Counted from the first letter of the stretch, positions 15,525 to 28,258 are shown. The stretch is 64,000 nt of DNA from Anaeromusa acidaminophila DSM 3853 (GCF_000374545.1 NZ_KB894585.1:117600-181599), one strand, 5' to 3'. Program-made: numbers and translations. Notes: generated by a model not told the origin, from the letters alone.

Positions 15525-16615
15525 TGAAAAAGGAACAAACGATCGAACAAATTATTGCGTCAGTAGGTCCGATGGATGCAGCGGCGCTAGAACGCTGCCA
15601 AACGCGCTTGGACAATTTGACTAAGCCGTTAGGAAGCTTGCATCATTTGGAGTTTTTAGCGTTAAAGCTAGCGGGTGTAACAGGACAGCATCGTCCGGCA
15701 TTATCTCAGAAACAGTCAATTTTAGTAGTGGCGGCGGATCATGGTATTGCGAAGTCGCTGTTTGAAGAGGAGAAGACAACGGCCCAGCGTGTAGCAGACG
15801 CCTGCCGGTTAAACAGTCCTCTGCGCAGTTTTGCAGCGAAAAATTCTGCCGAAGTGATCGTGGTGAATGCTGGGCTGCGTGAAAAAATTATTCATGAGCA
15901 GGTGCTGCAGGCATCCCTGGCTTTGGGGACCTGCGATTGGCGTCAAGGACCGGCGCTGGAGCAAGACATGGTTGTTGAAGCTCTTTGTTTAGGGGTTTCT
16001 CTGGCGCAAGCGGAGGCGGACAAAGGCGTGCGGATTTTAGGTCTAGGCAGTATTGCCAAAGGAGGTATGCTTTCTGCCTTGATTTTGCTAGCTGTTTTAG
16101 GCGGAGGAGTTCCCGCTTCACTGCGAAAGCAAGCGACTGTAAGCGAAAAGATCGCGAAGCAATTGGTCTTGGTGGAAAAAGCTTTTGCTTCGTATAATGG
16201 CGAAACAGAAGCAAAAGCCGTATTAAGCCGTTTTGGAGGTTTGGAAACGGCCGTTTTATGTGGGGCGATTTTAGGCGGAGCAGCTAGAGGCATGTTGTTG
16301 GTTCTTGACGGGCTTGAGACGGCTGCGGCTGCCTTAGCGGCGGCGCAAATGCAGCCGTTGGTAAAGAACTATCTGATTGCGCCACATGTTGCTGCGGAAC
16401 CTGGATTTCAGGAAATGTTATTTTTGCTGGGGCTGCCAAGCTACTTGCAATTGCAGTTGCAGCAAAGCGAAGGTATTGGCGCTGTACTGGGAATGTCTCT
16501 TTTGCGGGCGTCTTTGCATATGCTGAATGATATGAGAACCTTTGGAGAAGCGGCTGTGGCGGTGGCCCAAGACGGGCCGGGGGCTGAGCGGCAGAGTCAT
16601 GCAGTACGAGACTAA
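15524..16615 (+). CDS. CobT homologue, probable ArsA/ArsB-type subunit (second of the pair)
   Basis: Second CobT-family protein, 363 residues, translationally coupled to the first (TAATG). It keeps the canonical N-terminal RLDNLTKPLGSLHHLE and AADHGIAKS, and a Glu in QSEGIGAVLG (E316) before the typical LHMLNDM end. The phosphate-site motif GIGNTT is replaced by GLGSIAKGG (residues 173-181). So each of the two proteins lacks something the other has, which fits an obligate heterodimer with shared active sites such as ArsAB rather than two separate CobT enzymes. Confidence 0.85.
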   Translation: MKKEQTIEQIIASVGPMDAAALERCQTRLDNLTKPLGSLHHLEFLALKLAGVTGQHRPALSQKQSILVVAADHGIAKSLFEEEKTTAQRVADACRLNSPLRSFAAKNSAEVIVVNAGLREKIIHEQVLQASLALGTCDWRQGPALEQDMVVEALCLGVSLAQAEADKGVRILGLGSIAKGGMLSALILLAVLGGGVPASLRKQATVSEKIAKQLVLVEKAFASYNGETEAKAVLSRFGGLETAVLCGAILGGAARGMLLVLDGLETAAAALAAAQMQPLVKNYLIAPHVAAEPGFQEMLFLLGLPSYLQLQLQQSEGIGAVLGMSLLRASLHMLNDMRTFGEAAVAVAQDGPGAERQSHAVRD

Positions 16616-16681
16616 AAACACTGAAAAACATAGGAACGCAGCACTAGCTTAATGAAGAAATGCGGGCAGGATTGTCTAAGG

Positions 16682-16711
16682 TTGACGGCGAATTTTTATT
16701 ATACCTGTTAT
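16682..16711 (+). promoter_or_regulatory. Possible promoter of the FliG-like gene
   Basis: TTGACG at 16682-16687 and TGTTAT at 16706-16711 with an 18-base spacer. The -10 match is only four of six. Confidence 0.35.
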
Positions 16712-16752
16712 AAGTGTAAATATTTTAGTATGCCTTTAAAGGAGGCGAAACC

Positions 16753-17679
16753 ATGGAAACGCAATGTGAAAAAATGTCGATGGCGTGGGCTATGACTTGT
16801 TTTTCCGCTGAGGAAGCGGCGAAGTGGATGGGACGGCTTACGTTGGAAGTACAAACTAAGTGGCTGTTGGCCTTAGACGAGTTGTCTCCGGAAATGTTGC
16901 CGGAAGAGATCCGGGAGAGTTGGCAAGATTTTTCCTCGTTGCGCATATTTGGGCAACCGGTTCGGCAATTAGGGGCGGTATTGATGGCGATGGCCCTGCG
17001 CCGGGGAGACTCGGAAACATTGCGTCTCATGGACCGTTTAGAGGAACTTCGTCCGGGAATCCGCAGCCGCATGCGCTCGCATGTTTTGTTTTTTGAGGAA
17101 CTTCAGGGGATGCGGGATCGCGATCTCCAAGAGGTACTGCGGCGTGAAGGTCTGCATCCGTCTCTTTTGTTTGGGACTAGCGAAGAATTGTGCGCGAAGC
17201 TGTTGCGCAATGTTTCCCGTCGGGCTGCCTCGGATGTGGCGAATACGCTGCCGCCGCCGGAAAAACGGGAAGAATCAGTGGCTGTGCGCCAGCGCAAGGT
17301 GGCATTTGCACAAGTTGTGTTGTCCTTAATGGAATCAGGCGATATTTTAGGTCCGGCTCATGTTTTAACCAAAGAGGAAGGCTGGCAGCTTTTGGAGTTG
17401 CGTAATGAAGCTTCCGGCTGGCTTAAAACTAGAAGCGATGAAGAATTGGCTTCGTTTTTACGAGATCGCCTGCAATGGGTGGATGTGGCGATCTTGTTGA
17501 GGTTAAGCAGCGGCGCGGAAGCCAAGCTGCTGCAAGAGGTGCTCGACGAAGCCTCTTGGAATATGCTGCAGGAATTGGTGGAAGCGGAAACCGAAGCAAC
17601 CACTAGTAGAGGCTTAGACGGTCTGCGGCGCATGTGCCGGGAAATTCGGCGCGACGCAGAAAAGAACGAAGAAGAATAA
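16753..17679 (+). CDS. FliG-like protein of unknown role
   Basis: A 308-residue helical protein. The part around residues 115-165 (FFEELQGMRDRDLQEVLRREG, LLRNVSRRAASDVA) follows the repeating pattern of the middle and C-terminal domains of the flagellar switch protein FliG (F-x-D-L, D-R-x-L, NMS-x-RAA), and the other thirds show weaker copies of the same armadillo-like pattern. No flagellar genes are nearby, and the FliG EHPQ and torque-helix charge motifs are not clear. Start ATG 16753 follows AAAGGAGG. It ends 24 bases before a strong terminator and appears to be a single-gene unit. Confidence 0.6.
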   Translation: METQCEKMSMAWAMTCFSAEEAAKWMGRLTLEVQTKWLLALDELSPEMLPEEIRESWQDFSSLRIFGQPVRQLGAVLMAMALRRGDSETLRLMDRLEELRPGIRSRMRSHVLFFEELQGMRDRDLQEVLRREGLHPSLLFGTSEELCAKLLRNVSRRAASDVANTLPPPEKREESVAVRQRKVAFAQVVLSLMESGDILGPAHVLTKEEGWQLLELRNEASGWLKTRSDEELASFLRDRLQWVDVAILLRLSSGAEAKLLQEVLDEASWNMLQELVEAETEATTSRGLDGLRRMCREIRRDAEKNEEE

Positions 17680-17702
17680 GCAAAGTATGAAATTTAACTA
17701 TA

Positions 17703-17748
17703 AAAAAGCTGCGGCGACTTGGAAACAAGTTGTCCGCAGCTTTTATTG
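17703..17748 (+). terminator. Terminator after the FliG-like gene
   Basis: AAAAGCTGCGG and CCGCAGCTTTT enclose a second smaller stem (ACTTG/CAAGT), followed by TATTG. With A-rich bases on the left it may work in both directions. Confidence 0.8.
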
Positions 17749-17764
17749 TAGTGACGTTGAAGAC

Positions 17765-17856
17765 GAACCGCGAAATACACGAAAGACGCGGAATGGTTTT
17801 TAAACCATAACCCTCATCGTACCTTCAGTTACTCCGGTTCTCTTGTTTGGTTTTTA
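17765..17856. repeat. Dispersed intergenic repeat, copy 1
   Basis: Two repeat-like stretches: ACCGCGAAATACACGAAAGACGCGGAA (17768-17794, itself of internal repeat character), then TCGTACCTTCAGTTACTCCGGTTCTCTTGTTTGG from 17818. The second stretch is matched by a copy at 18656-18693 on the far side of the PP-loop gene. It overlaps the 3' end of that gene. Confidence 0.6.
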
Positions 17857-18649
17857 TCAATGGCTTTTTCCAAAAGAGCAGATTTTTTTCTTTTAATTCT
17901 GAGCGGGTAGCTTCTTTGGGCCAGAGCTCGTGTACGGAGTCTTCGCGCATGGCGGCGGCCAAATGGTCGTAAATAGATGGGTTTTGTGAAGCCAGAGAAG
18001 CGATGAGTTCCTTGGTGGCTTGGCGTTGCGTTTTGCCGTTAAAAGGGCAAGGGTTGGGGATGGGTTCTTGACCGTGCAGCGTCCAAGCGTCGCGCAGTTC
18101 CGCTTCGCGGAAAAAAAGCAAGGGGCGAATCACAGTGACGCCGCTGCGCTCCAAAATCGTCTTCGGTAGGAAGGTGCCGATTTGTCCGGAATGGAGCAGG
18201 TTCATCAGCAAGGTTTCTACGGCGTCATCGTGATGGTGGGCATAAGCGACTTTTTGAAAGCCGTGTTCGGAGGCAAAGCGGTTAATGGCGCCGCGACGGA
18301 AAAAGGCGCAAGTAAAGCAAGGATCTTTTCCTTGGTTTTCTTCAATGATGGAGGCAATATCCGCCTGAATAAAATGAAAGGGAATATCCAGTTTGGCGCA
18401 AAAAGAGGCTAATGTTTCCTGCGGGAAGTTTGGAGCAAAGCCGGCGTCGAGAGTCAACGCCGCCAATTGAAAAGGTTTAACCGATACTTTTTGCAGCGCT
18501 GCTAGGGCAAATGCCAAAAACAAGCTGTCTTTGCCGCCGGAAAGGCCAATAAGGATGCGGTCCCCTTCCTCAATTAGATCGAATTCAAGGACGCCCCTTA
18601 ACAGGCGGCTGAAGTAGGCTTTCGGCAAGTTGTGAATTGTCGTCGTCAT
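17825..18649 (-). CDS. TtcA-type PP-loop tRNA thiolation protein
   Basis: A 274-residue ATP pyrophosphatase of the TtcA/TilS superfamily. The PP-loop SGGKDSLFLAFAL lies near residue 36. A CXXC pair, DPCFTCAFFRRGAINR, near residue 110, and HHHDDAVETLLMNLLHSG are TtcA family motifs, and a further cysteine sits in NPCPFNGKTQRQ. TtcA makes 2-thiocytidine-32 in tRNA with an Fe-S cluster; this paralogue may act on tRNA or another substrate. Its ribosome site GGAGGG lies inside a dispersed repeat. Stand-alone minus-strand gene. Confidence 0.82.
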   Translation of the reverse strand: MTTTIHNLPKAYFSRLLRGVLEFDLIEEGDRILIGLSGGKDSLFLAFALAALQKVSVKPFQLAALTLDAGFAPNFPQETLASFCAKLDIPFHFIQADIASIIEENQGKDPCFTCAFFRRGAINRFASEHGFQKVAYAHHHDDAVETLLMNLLHSGQIGTFLPKTILERSGVTVIRPLLFFREAELRDAWTLHGQEPIPNPCPFNGKTQRQATKELIASLASQNPSIYDHLAAAMREDSVHELWPKEATRSELKEKNLLFWKKPLIKTKQENRSN

Positions 18650-18653
18650 TCGC

Positions 18654-18693
18654 TATCGTACCCTCCGGTTACTCCGTTACTCTTGTTTGCTTT
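18654..18693. repeat. Dispersed intergenic repeat, copy 2
   Basis: TCGTACCCTCCGGTTACTCCGTTACTCTTGTTTGC, a near copy of the sequence at 17818-17851 in the same orientation. On the minus strand it reads GAGTAACGGAGTAACCGGAGGG and supplies the ribosome site of the PP-loop gene. A third, more diverged copy may lie at 29749-29790. Confidence 0.65.
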
Positions 18694-18810
18694 TCTTTAT
18701 TATACAGCCTGGCGTCAAGGTACGGGGTTACGGAAAAGGCTGGAATAAGGTATAATAAAACTAATTGCATTTTTTGCAGGTAAACCAGAACGAGGAGTGT
18801 TGATTCGATT

Positions 18811-20445
18811 ATGGCGAAACCGATTTATGCTATTGGACATCGCAATCCGGATACGGATTCGATTTGCGCTGCCATTGGCTATGCGCATTTAAAGCAAGCG
18901 TTAGGGGAAAATGTGGTGGCGGCTCGGGCTGGCAAAATTAATGCCGAAACGAAGTACGCCTTAGAACAGTTTCGCCTGGAGGAACCGCTGCTCTTGCCGG
19001 ATCTCAATCCGCGGGTAAAAGATATTATGTGTACCGATTATCTTTCGGTGGCGCCGGAAACGACGCTGCGGGAATTAGGAAAGCTGATGCAATGCGGCAA
19101 TGTCAAATCGGTGCCTGTTGTAGTAGGGGATAATCAACTGGTCGGTATTTTATCTGTGAGCGATTTGGCAAAATTGTATTTTAATGAGCTGCAGATGCCG
19201 GATGATTTGGCGGAAAGCGGCGTAGACTATGCTGCAGTGCAGCGGGTGCTGGACGCTAAAGTTCTTTGCGGCGATGATTTGCTGAATCGTACCTTGGCCG
19301 GGCGGGTGCGGATTGCCTCGGGAACGTCGGCGGCGGTATCTCGCGTTATTAAGGCGGGAGATATTGTTTTGACGGCGGATCGCCGGGAAGCCCACTTGTC
19401 TTGTTTGGACCTGAACGTAGGCGCTTTGGTGGTTACCGGAGACTATGCGGTGGATGAAGAAGTTTTGGCAAAAGCCAAGCAGCAAGGCGTACTTGTGCTG
19501 CAAACGGCTTATGACACGTATACTTCGGCGCGGCTGATTAATCAGAGTACGCCTGTACGGGCGATCATGCAGGCCAAGGTGCTTTCTTTTAAACCTACCG
19601 ATTTGATTAATGACATCACAGGACCCATTGCCGCGACGAACTACCGGAACTATCCGGTAGTAGAAAATGGCCGTTTGGTAGGCCTGGTGGATCGGGATAA
19701 GCTGATTATGCCGGAGCCGGAGCGGGTTATTTTGGTGGACCATAACGAAACAGCGCAAGCGGTGGAAGGTATTGAAGAGGCGAAGATTCTGGAAATCATC
19801 GATCATCATCGTTTGGGCGGTTTGACGACAAGCGAGCCTATTCTAATTCGTCAGGAACCGGTAGGCTGTACGTCAACCATTGTAGCCAATATGCATTGGA
19901 ATTTGGAAATTGACATTCCTAAGGATATTGCCGGCGTGCTCTTGTCCGCCATCATTTCCGATACGGTGCTCTTTAAGTCGCCTACGGCGACTGCTGTGGA
20001 TCGAGCGGCTGCAGAAAAGCTGGCGGCCATTGCCGGAGTTTCTTTGGAAGAGTACGGCATGGCGATGCTGAAAGCGGGTTCCGGGCTGCAGGATATGACA
20101 CCGCCGGAAATCACGCAAACTGACTTGAAGGAATTTCGGATGGGCGATTACCGCATGACCATTGCGCAACTGTCGGTGATGGATGTGAGCGAGGTATTGG
20201 CGCTACGGCAGGAACTGCTGCACAGTATGGAGCAGACCCGGGCCAAGGGCGGCTACGATATGGCGCTTTTGATGATTACCGATATATTGACTGAAGCAAC
20301 GCATTTGGCCTATGTTGGGCAGCCGGTGGAGTTAATTGAGAGAGCTTTTGGCAGCAAAGGCGAAGATCAGGTAGTGTATTTGCCAGGGGTTATGTCGCGG
20401 AAAAAGCAAATTGTGCCTCCGCTGACAGAAGCGGCCAAAGTATAA
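18811..20445 (+). CDS. ppaC: CBS-domain manganese-dependent inorganic pyrophosphatase
   Basis: Family II pyrophosphatase, 544 residues, hydrolysing PPi with Mn or Co. The DHH catalytic part is split by a regulatory insert: GHRNPDTDSICAA (H9, D13, D15) at the start, then a CBS domain (about 70-130), a DRTGG domain (about 135-245), a second CBS domain (about 250-305), then DHNE and IDHHRLGG, and a DHHA2 domain with the Arg/Lys-rich end (MSRKKQIVP). Plain family II enzymes have about 310 residues. Related CBS enzymes are inhibited by AMP and activated by ATP or diadenosine polyphosphates. Monocistronic. Confidence 0.94.
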   Translation: MAKPIYAIGHRNPDTDSICAAIGYAHLKQALGENVVAARAGKINAETKYALEQFRLEEPLLLPDLNPRVKDIMCTDYLSVAPETTLRELGKLMQCGNVKSVPVVVGDNQLVGILSVSDLAKLYFNELQMPDDLAESGVDYAAVQRVLDAKVLCGDDLLNRTLAGRVRIASGTSAAVSRVIKAGDIVLTADRREAHLSCLDLNVGALVVTGDYAVDEEVLAKAKQQGVLVLQTAYDTYTSARLINQSTPVRAIMQAKVLSFKPTDLINDITGPIAATNYRNYPVVENGRLVGLVDRDKLIMPEPERVILVDHNETAQAVEGIEEAKILEIIDHHRLGGLTTSEPILIRQEPVGCTSTIVANMHWNLEIDIPKDIAGVLLSAIISDTVLFKSPTATAVDRAAAEKLAAIAGVSLEEYGMAMLKAGSGLQDMTPPEITQTDLKEFRMGDYRMTIAQLSVMDVSEVLALRQELLHSMEQTRAKGGYDMALLMITDILTEATHLAYVGQPVELIERAFGSKGEDQVVYLPGVMSRKKQIVPPLTEAAKV

Positions 20446-20479
20446 GCTGAGCGTGTAAAGTAGTAAAAACAAGTTAGCG

Positions 20480-20516
20480 GCGGACCAACGTCAACGTAGA
20501 GTAGACGTTGGTCCGC
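20480..20516. terminator. Strong hairpin after the pyrophosphatase gene
   Basis: A 13-base perfect inverted repeat, GCGGACCAACGTC / GACGTTGGTCCGC, with an 11-base loop. The T run is missing on the plus side; on the minus side it is followed by a T-rich stretch. Probable terminator or processing hairpin. Confidence 0.5.
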
Positions 20517-20544
20517 TCTATCAATGTAGGAGTTGTGTTATATA

Positions 20545-21597
20545 GTGTGGATTTTACTGACAGGATTGATTTTTGGATTAGGGGCGGTACTGCTGGTGTC
20601 GCAAGGGAATCCAGGGAACTACGGCTTTTGCGCAGCTTGTCATTTGCGCGATATTGCCGGTGCATTAGGCTTACATAAGGCGGGGACGCTGCAGTACGCA
20701 CGGCCTGAAATTCTGGGGATTATTTTAGGCGCTGCGGTTATGGCGGCTTTTCGCGGCGAACATCGTGTGCGCGGCGGTTCGAAACCGCTGATTCGCTTTT
20801 TCTTAGGCATGGTCATGATGATCGGAGCCTTGGCGTTTCTTGGCTGCCCCCTTCGGGGCATTCTGCGTTTAGCCGGCGGCGATTTGAACGGCTTAACCGG
20901 CTTGGCCGGATTTGCCAGCGGCATTGGCGCAGGCATTTGGTTTTTGAAACGGGGCTATAATTTGGGCCGCTCTCATTCGCTCGAGAGCAGTGCCTGGAAA
21001 CCGGCTGGCTATGCGACTCCTTTGGCGGCTGTCGTGTTAGCAGTGCTTGTTTTTGTCGGCGGCGCTGGCGTATTGGCCTTTAGCAAAAGCGGCCCAGGGT
21101 CCATGCATGCCCCAATTGTGATGAGCTTGGTTTTTGGGTTGCTGGCTGGGGTGGCGGCGCAAAAAACGAGAATGTGTCTTTCCGGCGGGATTCGAGATTT
21201 CATTTTGGTGAAAGATACGTACTTGCTAAAAATTTATGGAGTGTTATTTTTAGCCGCCTTGGCGGGTAATATAGCTTTCGGCTTTTTTAAACTTGGTTTT
21301 GATGCGCAGCCGTTGGCGCATACCATGCATTTGTGGAATTTCTTGGGCTTGATGCTGGTTGGCTTGGCTGCTACGTTAGCGGGAGGCTGTCCGTTGCGGC
21401 AGTTGATTCAGGCTGGCGAGGGAAATCTGGACGCCGCTGCCTGCGTGCTGGGCATGCTGGCGGGAGCGGCAGTGGCGCATGGTTTGAATACGGCGGGAAG
21501 TCCGGCCGGGTTGGCTTGGAACGGGCAAGTTGCGGTAGTGGCTGGCCTCGTTGTCACGGCGGCCATCGGCTATTTGCATTGTAAAGAAGCGGTCTAA
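20545..21597 (+). CDS. yedE: YedE/YeeE-family membrane protein, putative selenium/sulfur importer
   Basis: Integral membrane protein of about 350 residues with nine to eleven hydrophobic segments, in the YedE/YeeE (TsuA-like) family. It consists of two related halves, each with paired cysteine motifs: GFCAACHLRD and GCPLRG in the first, RMCLSGGIRD and GCPLRQ in the second. These cysteines line the thiosulfate path in TsuA. Followed within 16 bases by a TusA-like carrier, as in selenium-associated clusters. The start is GTG 20545 or TTG 20533; neither is ideally spaced from AGGAG at 20527-20531. Confidence 0.87.
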   Translation: MWILLTGLIFGLGAVLLVSQGNPGNYGFCAACHLRDIAGALGLHKAGTLQYARPEILGIILGAAVMAAFRGEHRVRGGSKPLIRFFLGMVMMIGALAFLGCPLRGILRLAGGDLNGLTGLAGFASGIGAGIWFLKRGYNLGRSHSLESSAWKPAGYATPLAAVVLAVLVFVGGAGVLAFSKSGPGSMHAPIVMSLVFGLLAGVAAQKTRMCLSGGIRDFILVKDTYLLKIYGVLFLAALAGNIAFGFFKLGFDAQPLAHTMHLWNFLGLMLVGLAATLAGGCPLRQLIQAGEGNLDAAACVLGMLAGAAVAHGLNTAGSPAGLAWNGQVAVVAGLVVTAAIGYLHCKEAV

Positions 21598-21612
21598 GGG
21601 GGAATTTATGCG

Positions 21613-21825
21613 ATGAAGAGTCTGGACATGAGAGGTCTTAGCTGTCCTATTCCGTTAATGAAAACGAAAGAAGCCATGGATGCCGGGGAAGTGGACATTG
21701 AAGTCTTGGTAGACGAACCGGCAGCTTGGGAAAATATTGGAAAGCTGGCTGCATCTCAAGGTTGGAAGTGGATTTGTGCCGCCGGAGAGAGCGAATGGAC
21801 GCTGACACTGCGCAAAAATGGCTAA
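21613..21825 (+). CDS. TusA/SirA-family sulfur carrier
   Basis: Small protein, 70 residues, with the TusA/YedF signature LDMRGLSCPIPLMKTKEAM; Cys11 in the CP motif would carry persulfide or selenide. The rest is the two-layer fold (EVLVDEPAAWENIGKLAASQGW), and the AAWENI-type end of the motif resembles YedF. Directly downstream of yedE, so likely takes the imported sulfur or selenium species. Confidence 0.88.
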   Translation: MKSLDMRGLSCPIPLMKTKEAMDAGEVDIEVLVDEPAAWENIGKLAASQGWKWICAAGESEWTLTLRKNG

Positions 21826-21872
21826 AAAGGCGAAGGAGAGCTTGGAATCCTGGCGTTAAGCGTCATTTTTTG

Positions 21873-21878
21873 CTATAC
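21873..21878 (+). promoter_or_regulatory. Possible extended -10 promoter before the DUF3343 gene
   Basis: TGC followed directly by TATACT at 21873-21878, an extended -10 element, 48 bases before the DUF3343 start. No good -35 is seen. Confidence 0.4.
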
Positions 21879-21925
21879 TATATAAGTTAAGGCAGACCGA
21901 TTCTTAGGAGAAAAGAGGAGACACG

Positions 21926-22159
21926 ATGCCATATTGGGTAATCACGTTTCCTTCGGTGTATCAAGCGTATCGGGCGGAAAAATTGTTGACCCAGGCAGGC
22001 TTGTCTGGAAAACTGATCGCCGTACCGCGACAGCTAAGCGGTTCTTGTGAAGGTTTGGCGTTGCGCCTGGACTCGGAAGAAGCGGCGCGCCAAGCGGTGG
22101 AACGTTTAAAGCAAGCCGGAGTGCCATTGTTGAAGGAAGCGTTTTCGATTGCAGAATGA
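21926..22159 (+). CDS. DUF3343 protein, putative Se/S carrier
   Basis: A 77-residue protein starting YWVITFPSVYQAYRAEKLLTQAG with an IAVPRQLSGSCEGLALRL segment containing one cysteine. This is the DUF3343 family, often next to yedE/yedF and selenium genes and annotated as a putative Se/S carrier. It lies 100 bases downstream of the TusA-like gene and 15 bases before pcrA. The role is inferred from neighbours only. Confidence 0.8.
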   Translation: MPYWVITFPSVYQAYRAEKLLTQAGLSGKLIAVPRQLSGSCEGLALRLDSEEAARQAVERLKQAGVPLLKEAFSIAE

Positions 22160-22174
22160 GGAGGACAAAACGTC

Positions 22175-26421
<4,247 letters not shown>

Positions 26422-26426
26422 AAATG

Positions 26427-26435
26427 TGCTATAAT
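26427..26435 (+). promoter_or_regulatory. Extended -10 promoter for gatCAB
   Basis: TGC plus TATAAT at 26427-26435, just after the ligA stop and 48 bases before gatC. No clear -35. Confidence 0.45.
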
Positions 26436-26482
26436 TAACCAATATATAGGGTAAACTGTCAAATAGGATGGTGAGAGTAGAA

Positions 26483-26773
26483 ATGAAAATCGATAAAAAA
26501 GATGTAGAAAAAGTAGCTCTCTTGTCGCGTCTGGAGTTTTCCGAAAGCGAACTGGAGACCTTTACCGGGCAGCTCAATTCCATTCTGGATTACGCAGAAA
26601 TGATGGAAAACTTGGATGTAGCGGATGTCAAGCCGACGGCGCATGTGCTTCCTTTGCAGAACGTGTTGCGCAAAGATGAAGTGCGCCCTTCGTTGGATCA
26701 TGATTTGGCGCTTTCTAATGCGCCCGAAGCCGAAGATGGCTACTTTAAGGTTCCCAAGATTGTAGAAGGTTAG
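26483..26773 (+). CDS. gatC: Aspartyl/glutamyl-tRNA amidotransferase subunit C
   Basis: A 96-residue belt subunit of the GatCAB amidotransferase, which converts Glu-tRNA(Gln) and Asp-tRNA(Asn) to the amide forms. It shows DVEKVALLSRLEFSESEL and VLRKDEVRPSL, the family signatures. ATG 26483 is preceded by GGTGAGAG; ATG 26468, five codons earlier, has a poorer site. First gene of gatCAB. Confidence 0.95.
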   Translation: MKIDKKDVEKVALLSRLEFSESELETFTGQLNSILDYAEMMENLDVADVKPTAHVLPLQNVLRKDEVRPSLDHDLALSNAPEAEDGYFKVPKIVEG

Positions 26774-26788
26774 AAAGGGGCGATGAGC

Positions 26789-28258
26789 ATGCATTTGTGG
26801 CAGCAATCCTTGCACCAATTACATACCCGCCTAGCTCAGCGCGAAGTGACGTCTGAGGAAATTACGCGTTCCGTACTAGAGCGCGTAGGGGCGGTAGAAA
26901 ACGATGTGAAAGCCTATGTGACTCGTCTTGATGAGGCGGCGTTGGCTCAGGCGAAAGCGGTTGACGCGAAAATCGCTCAAGGGGGAGCCGTGTCTCCTTT
27001 GGCTGGCATTCCCAGTGCTATCAAGGATAATATGTGCACCAAAGGCGTGCGGACGACCTGTTCGTCGCGCATGCTGGAGCGTTTTATACCTCCCTATGAT
27101 GCGACGGTGATGCAAAAGTTGGCGGCGCAGGATTTTGTCATGGTGGGTAAGGCCAATATGGACGAATTCGCTATGGGCGGCTCTACGGAAAACTCCGCAT
27201 TTTTTCCTACTCACAACCCGTGGGATTTGGCGGCAGTTCCCGGCGGTTCCAGCGGCGGCTCGGCCGCAGCTGTGGCAGCAGGGGAAGCCATCTGGGCTCT
27301 TGGCTCGGATACAGGCGGCTCCATTCGCCAACCGGCGGCATACTGCGGCATTGTAGGTTTGAAACCTACCTATGGTCTAGTGTCTCGTTTTGGCTTGGTA
27401 GCATTTGCTTCCTCTTTGGACCAGATTGGACCGTTGACGCGCAACGTCACGGACTGTGCAATGGTACTCAACGCTATTGCCGGGCACGATCCCTTGGACT
27501 CAACGTCCATCAACCAAGAAGCGCCTGACTATACCAAGGCGCTGGTGGAAGACATTCGCGGCTTGAAAGTGGGCATTCCCAAAGAATACTTTGTAAAAGG
27601 GATGGACCCGGAAGTAGAGAAGGCGGTTCGCGCCTCTATCGCCCGCCTGGAAGAGTTGGGCGCTACTTGCGTAGAAGTGTCCATGCCGCATACGGAATAT
27701 GCTTTGACTGCGTATTACCTGATTGCCCCGGCGGAAGCCAGCTCTAATTTGGCCCGCTATGACGGCGTCAGCTTTGGTCATCGCAGCGCTGAGGGCAACG
27801 ACATTGTCAGCATGTATAAGAAGACCCGTAGCGAGGCCTTCGGAGCGGAAGTAAAACGCCGCATCATGCTGGGTACCTATGCCCTAAGCTCCGGTTACTA
27901 TGACGCCTATTATCTGAAAGCCCTCAAAGTCCGCACTTTGGTCAAGCAGGACTTTGACAAGGCTTTTGAAAAAGTAGATGTTCTGGTAACACCCACAGCG
28001 CCGACCACAGCCTTTAAGATTGGCGAAAAGAGCGGCGATCCTCTCTCGATGTACTTGCAGGATGTCTGCACCATCCCCGTAAACTTGGCTGGCGTTCCCG
28101 GCATTTCCGTTCCCTGCGGCTTCGCCCAGGGCATGCCTGTGGGCTTGCAGTTTATCGGTAAGCCCCTGGCGGAAGAAACACTGCTGCGTGTGGCCTATAC
28201 CTTTGAACAAAGCCATGATTATCACAAGCGCCTGGCGCCGCTCGGGGAGGGTAAGTGA
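26789..28258 (+). CDS. gatA: Aspartyl/glutamyl-tRNA amidotransferase subunit A
   Basis: Amidase subunit that releases ammonia from glutamine. It has 489 residues. The Ser-cisSer-Lys triad is seen in AIKDN (Lys), [16 protein letters not shown] and [18 protein letters not shown] 26789 is eight bases after AAAGGGG; ATG 26783 is too close. Stop overlaps the gatB start. Confidence 0.96.
   Translation: MHLWQQSLHQLHTRLAQREVTSEEITRSVLERVGAVENDVKAYVTRLDEAALAQAKAVDAKIAQGGAVSPLAGIPSAIKDNMCTKGVRTTCSSRMLERFIPPYDATVMQKLAAQDFVMVGKANMDEFAMGGSTENSAFFPTHNPWDLAAVPGGSSGGSAAAVAAGEAIWALGSDTGGSIRQPAAYCGIVGLKPTYGLVSRFGLVAFASSLDQIGPLTRNVTDCAMVLNAIAGHDPLDSTSINQEAPDYTKALVEDIRGLKVGIPKEYFVKGMDPEVEKAVRASIARLEELGATCVEVSMPHTEYALTAYYLIAPAEASSNLARYDGVSFGHRSAEGNDIVSMYKKTRSEAFGAEVKRRIMLGTYALSSGYYDAYYLKALKVRTLVKQDFDKAFEKVDVLVTPTAPTTAFKIGEKSGDPLSMYLQDVCTIPVNLAGVPGISVPCGFAQGMPVGLQFIGKPLAEETLLRVAYTFEQSHDYHKRLAPLGEGK

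Noticed and set aside
14475..16615. Simple duplication of cobT
   Set aside because: The two copies have lost different conserved motifs and are translationally coupled, which fits a heterodimer better than two redundant enzymes. Not excluded without alignment.
17765..17800. CRISPR-like or tandem repeat array
   Set aside because: The CGCGAAA/CGAAAGACGCG words are short and not regularly spaced; no spacer pattern is present here or elsewhere in the window.
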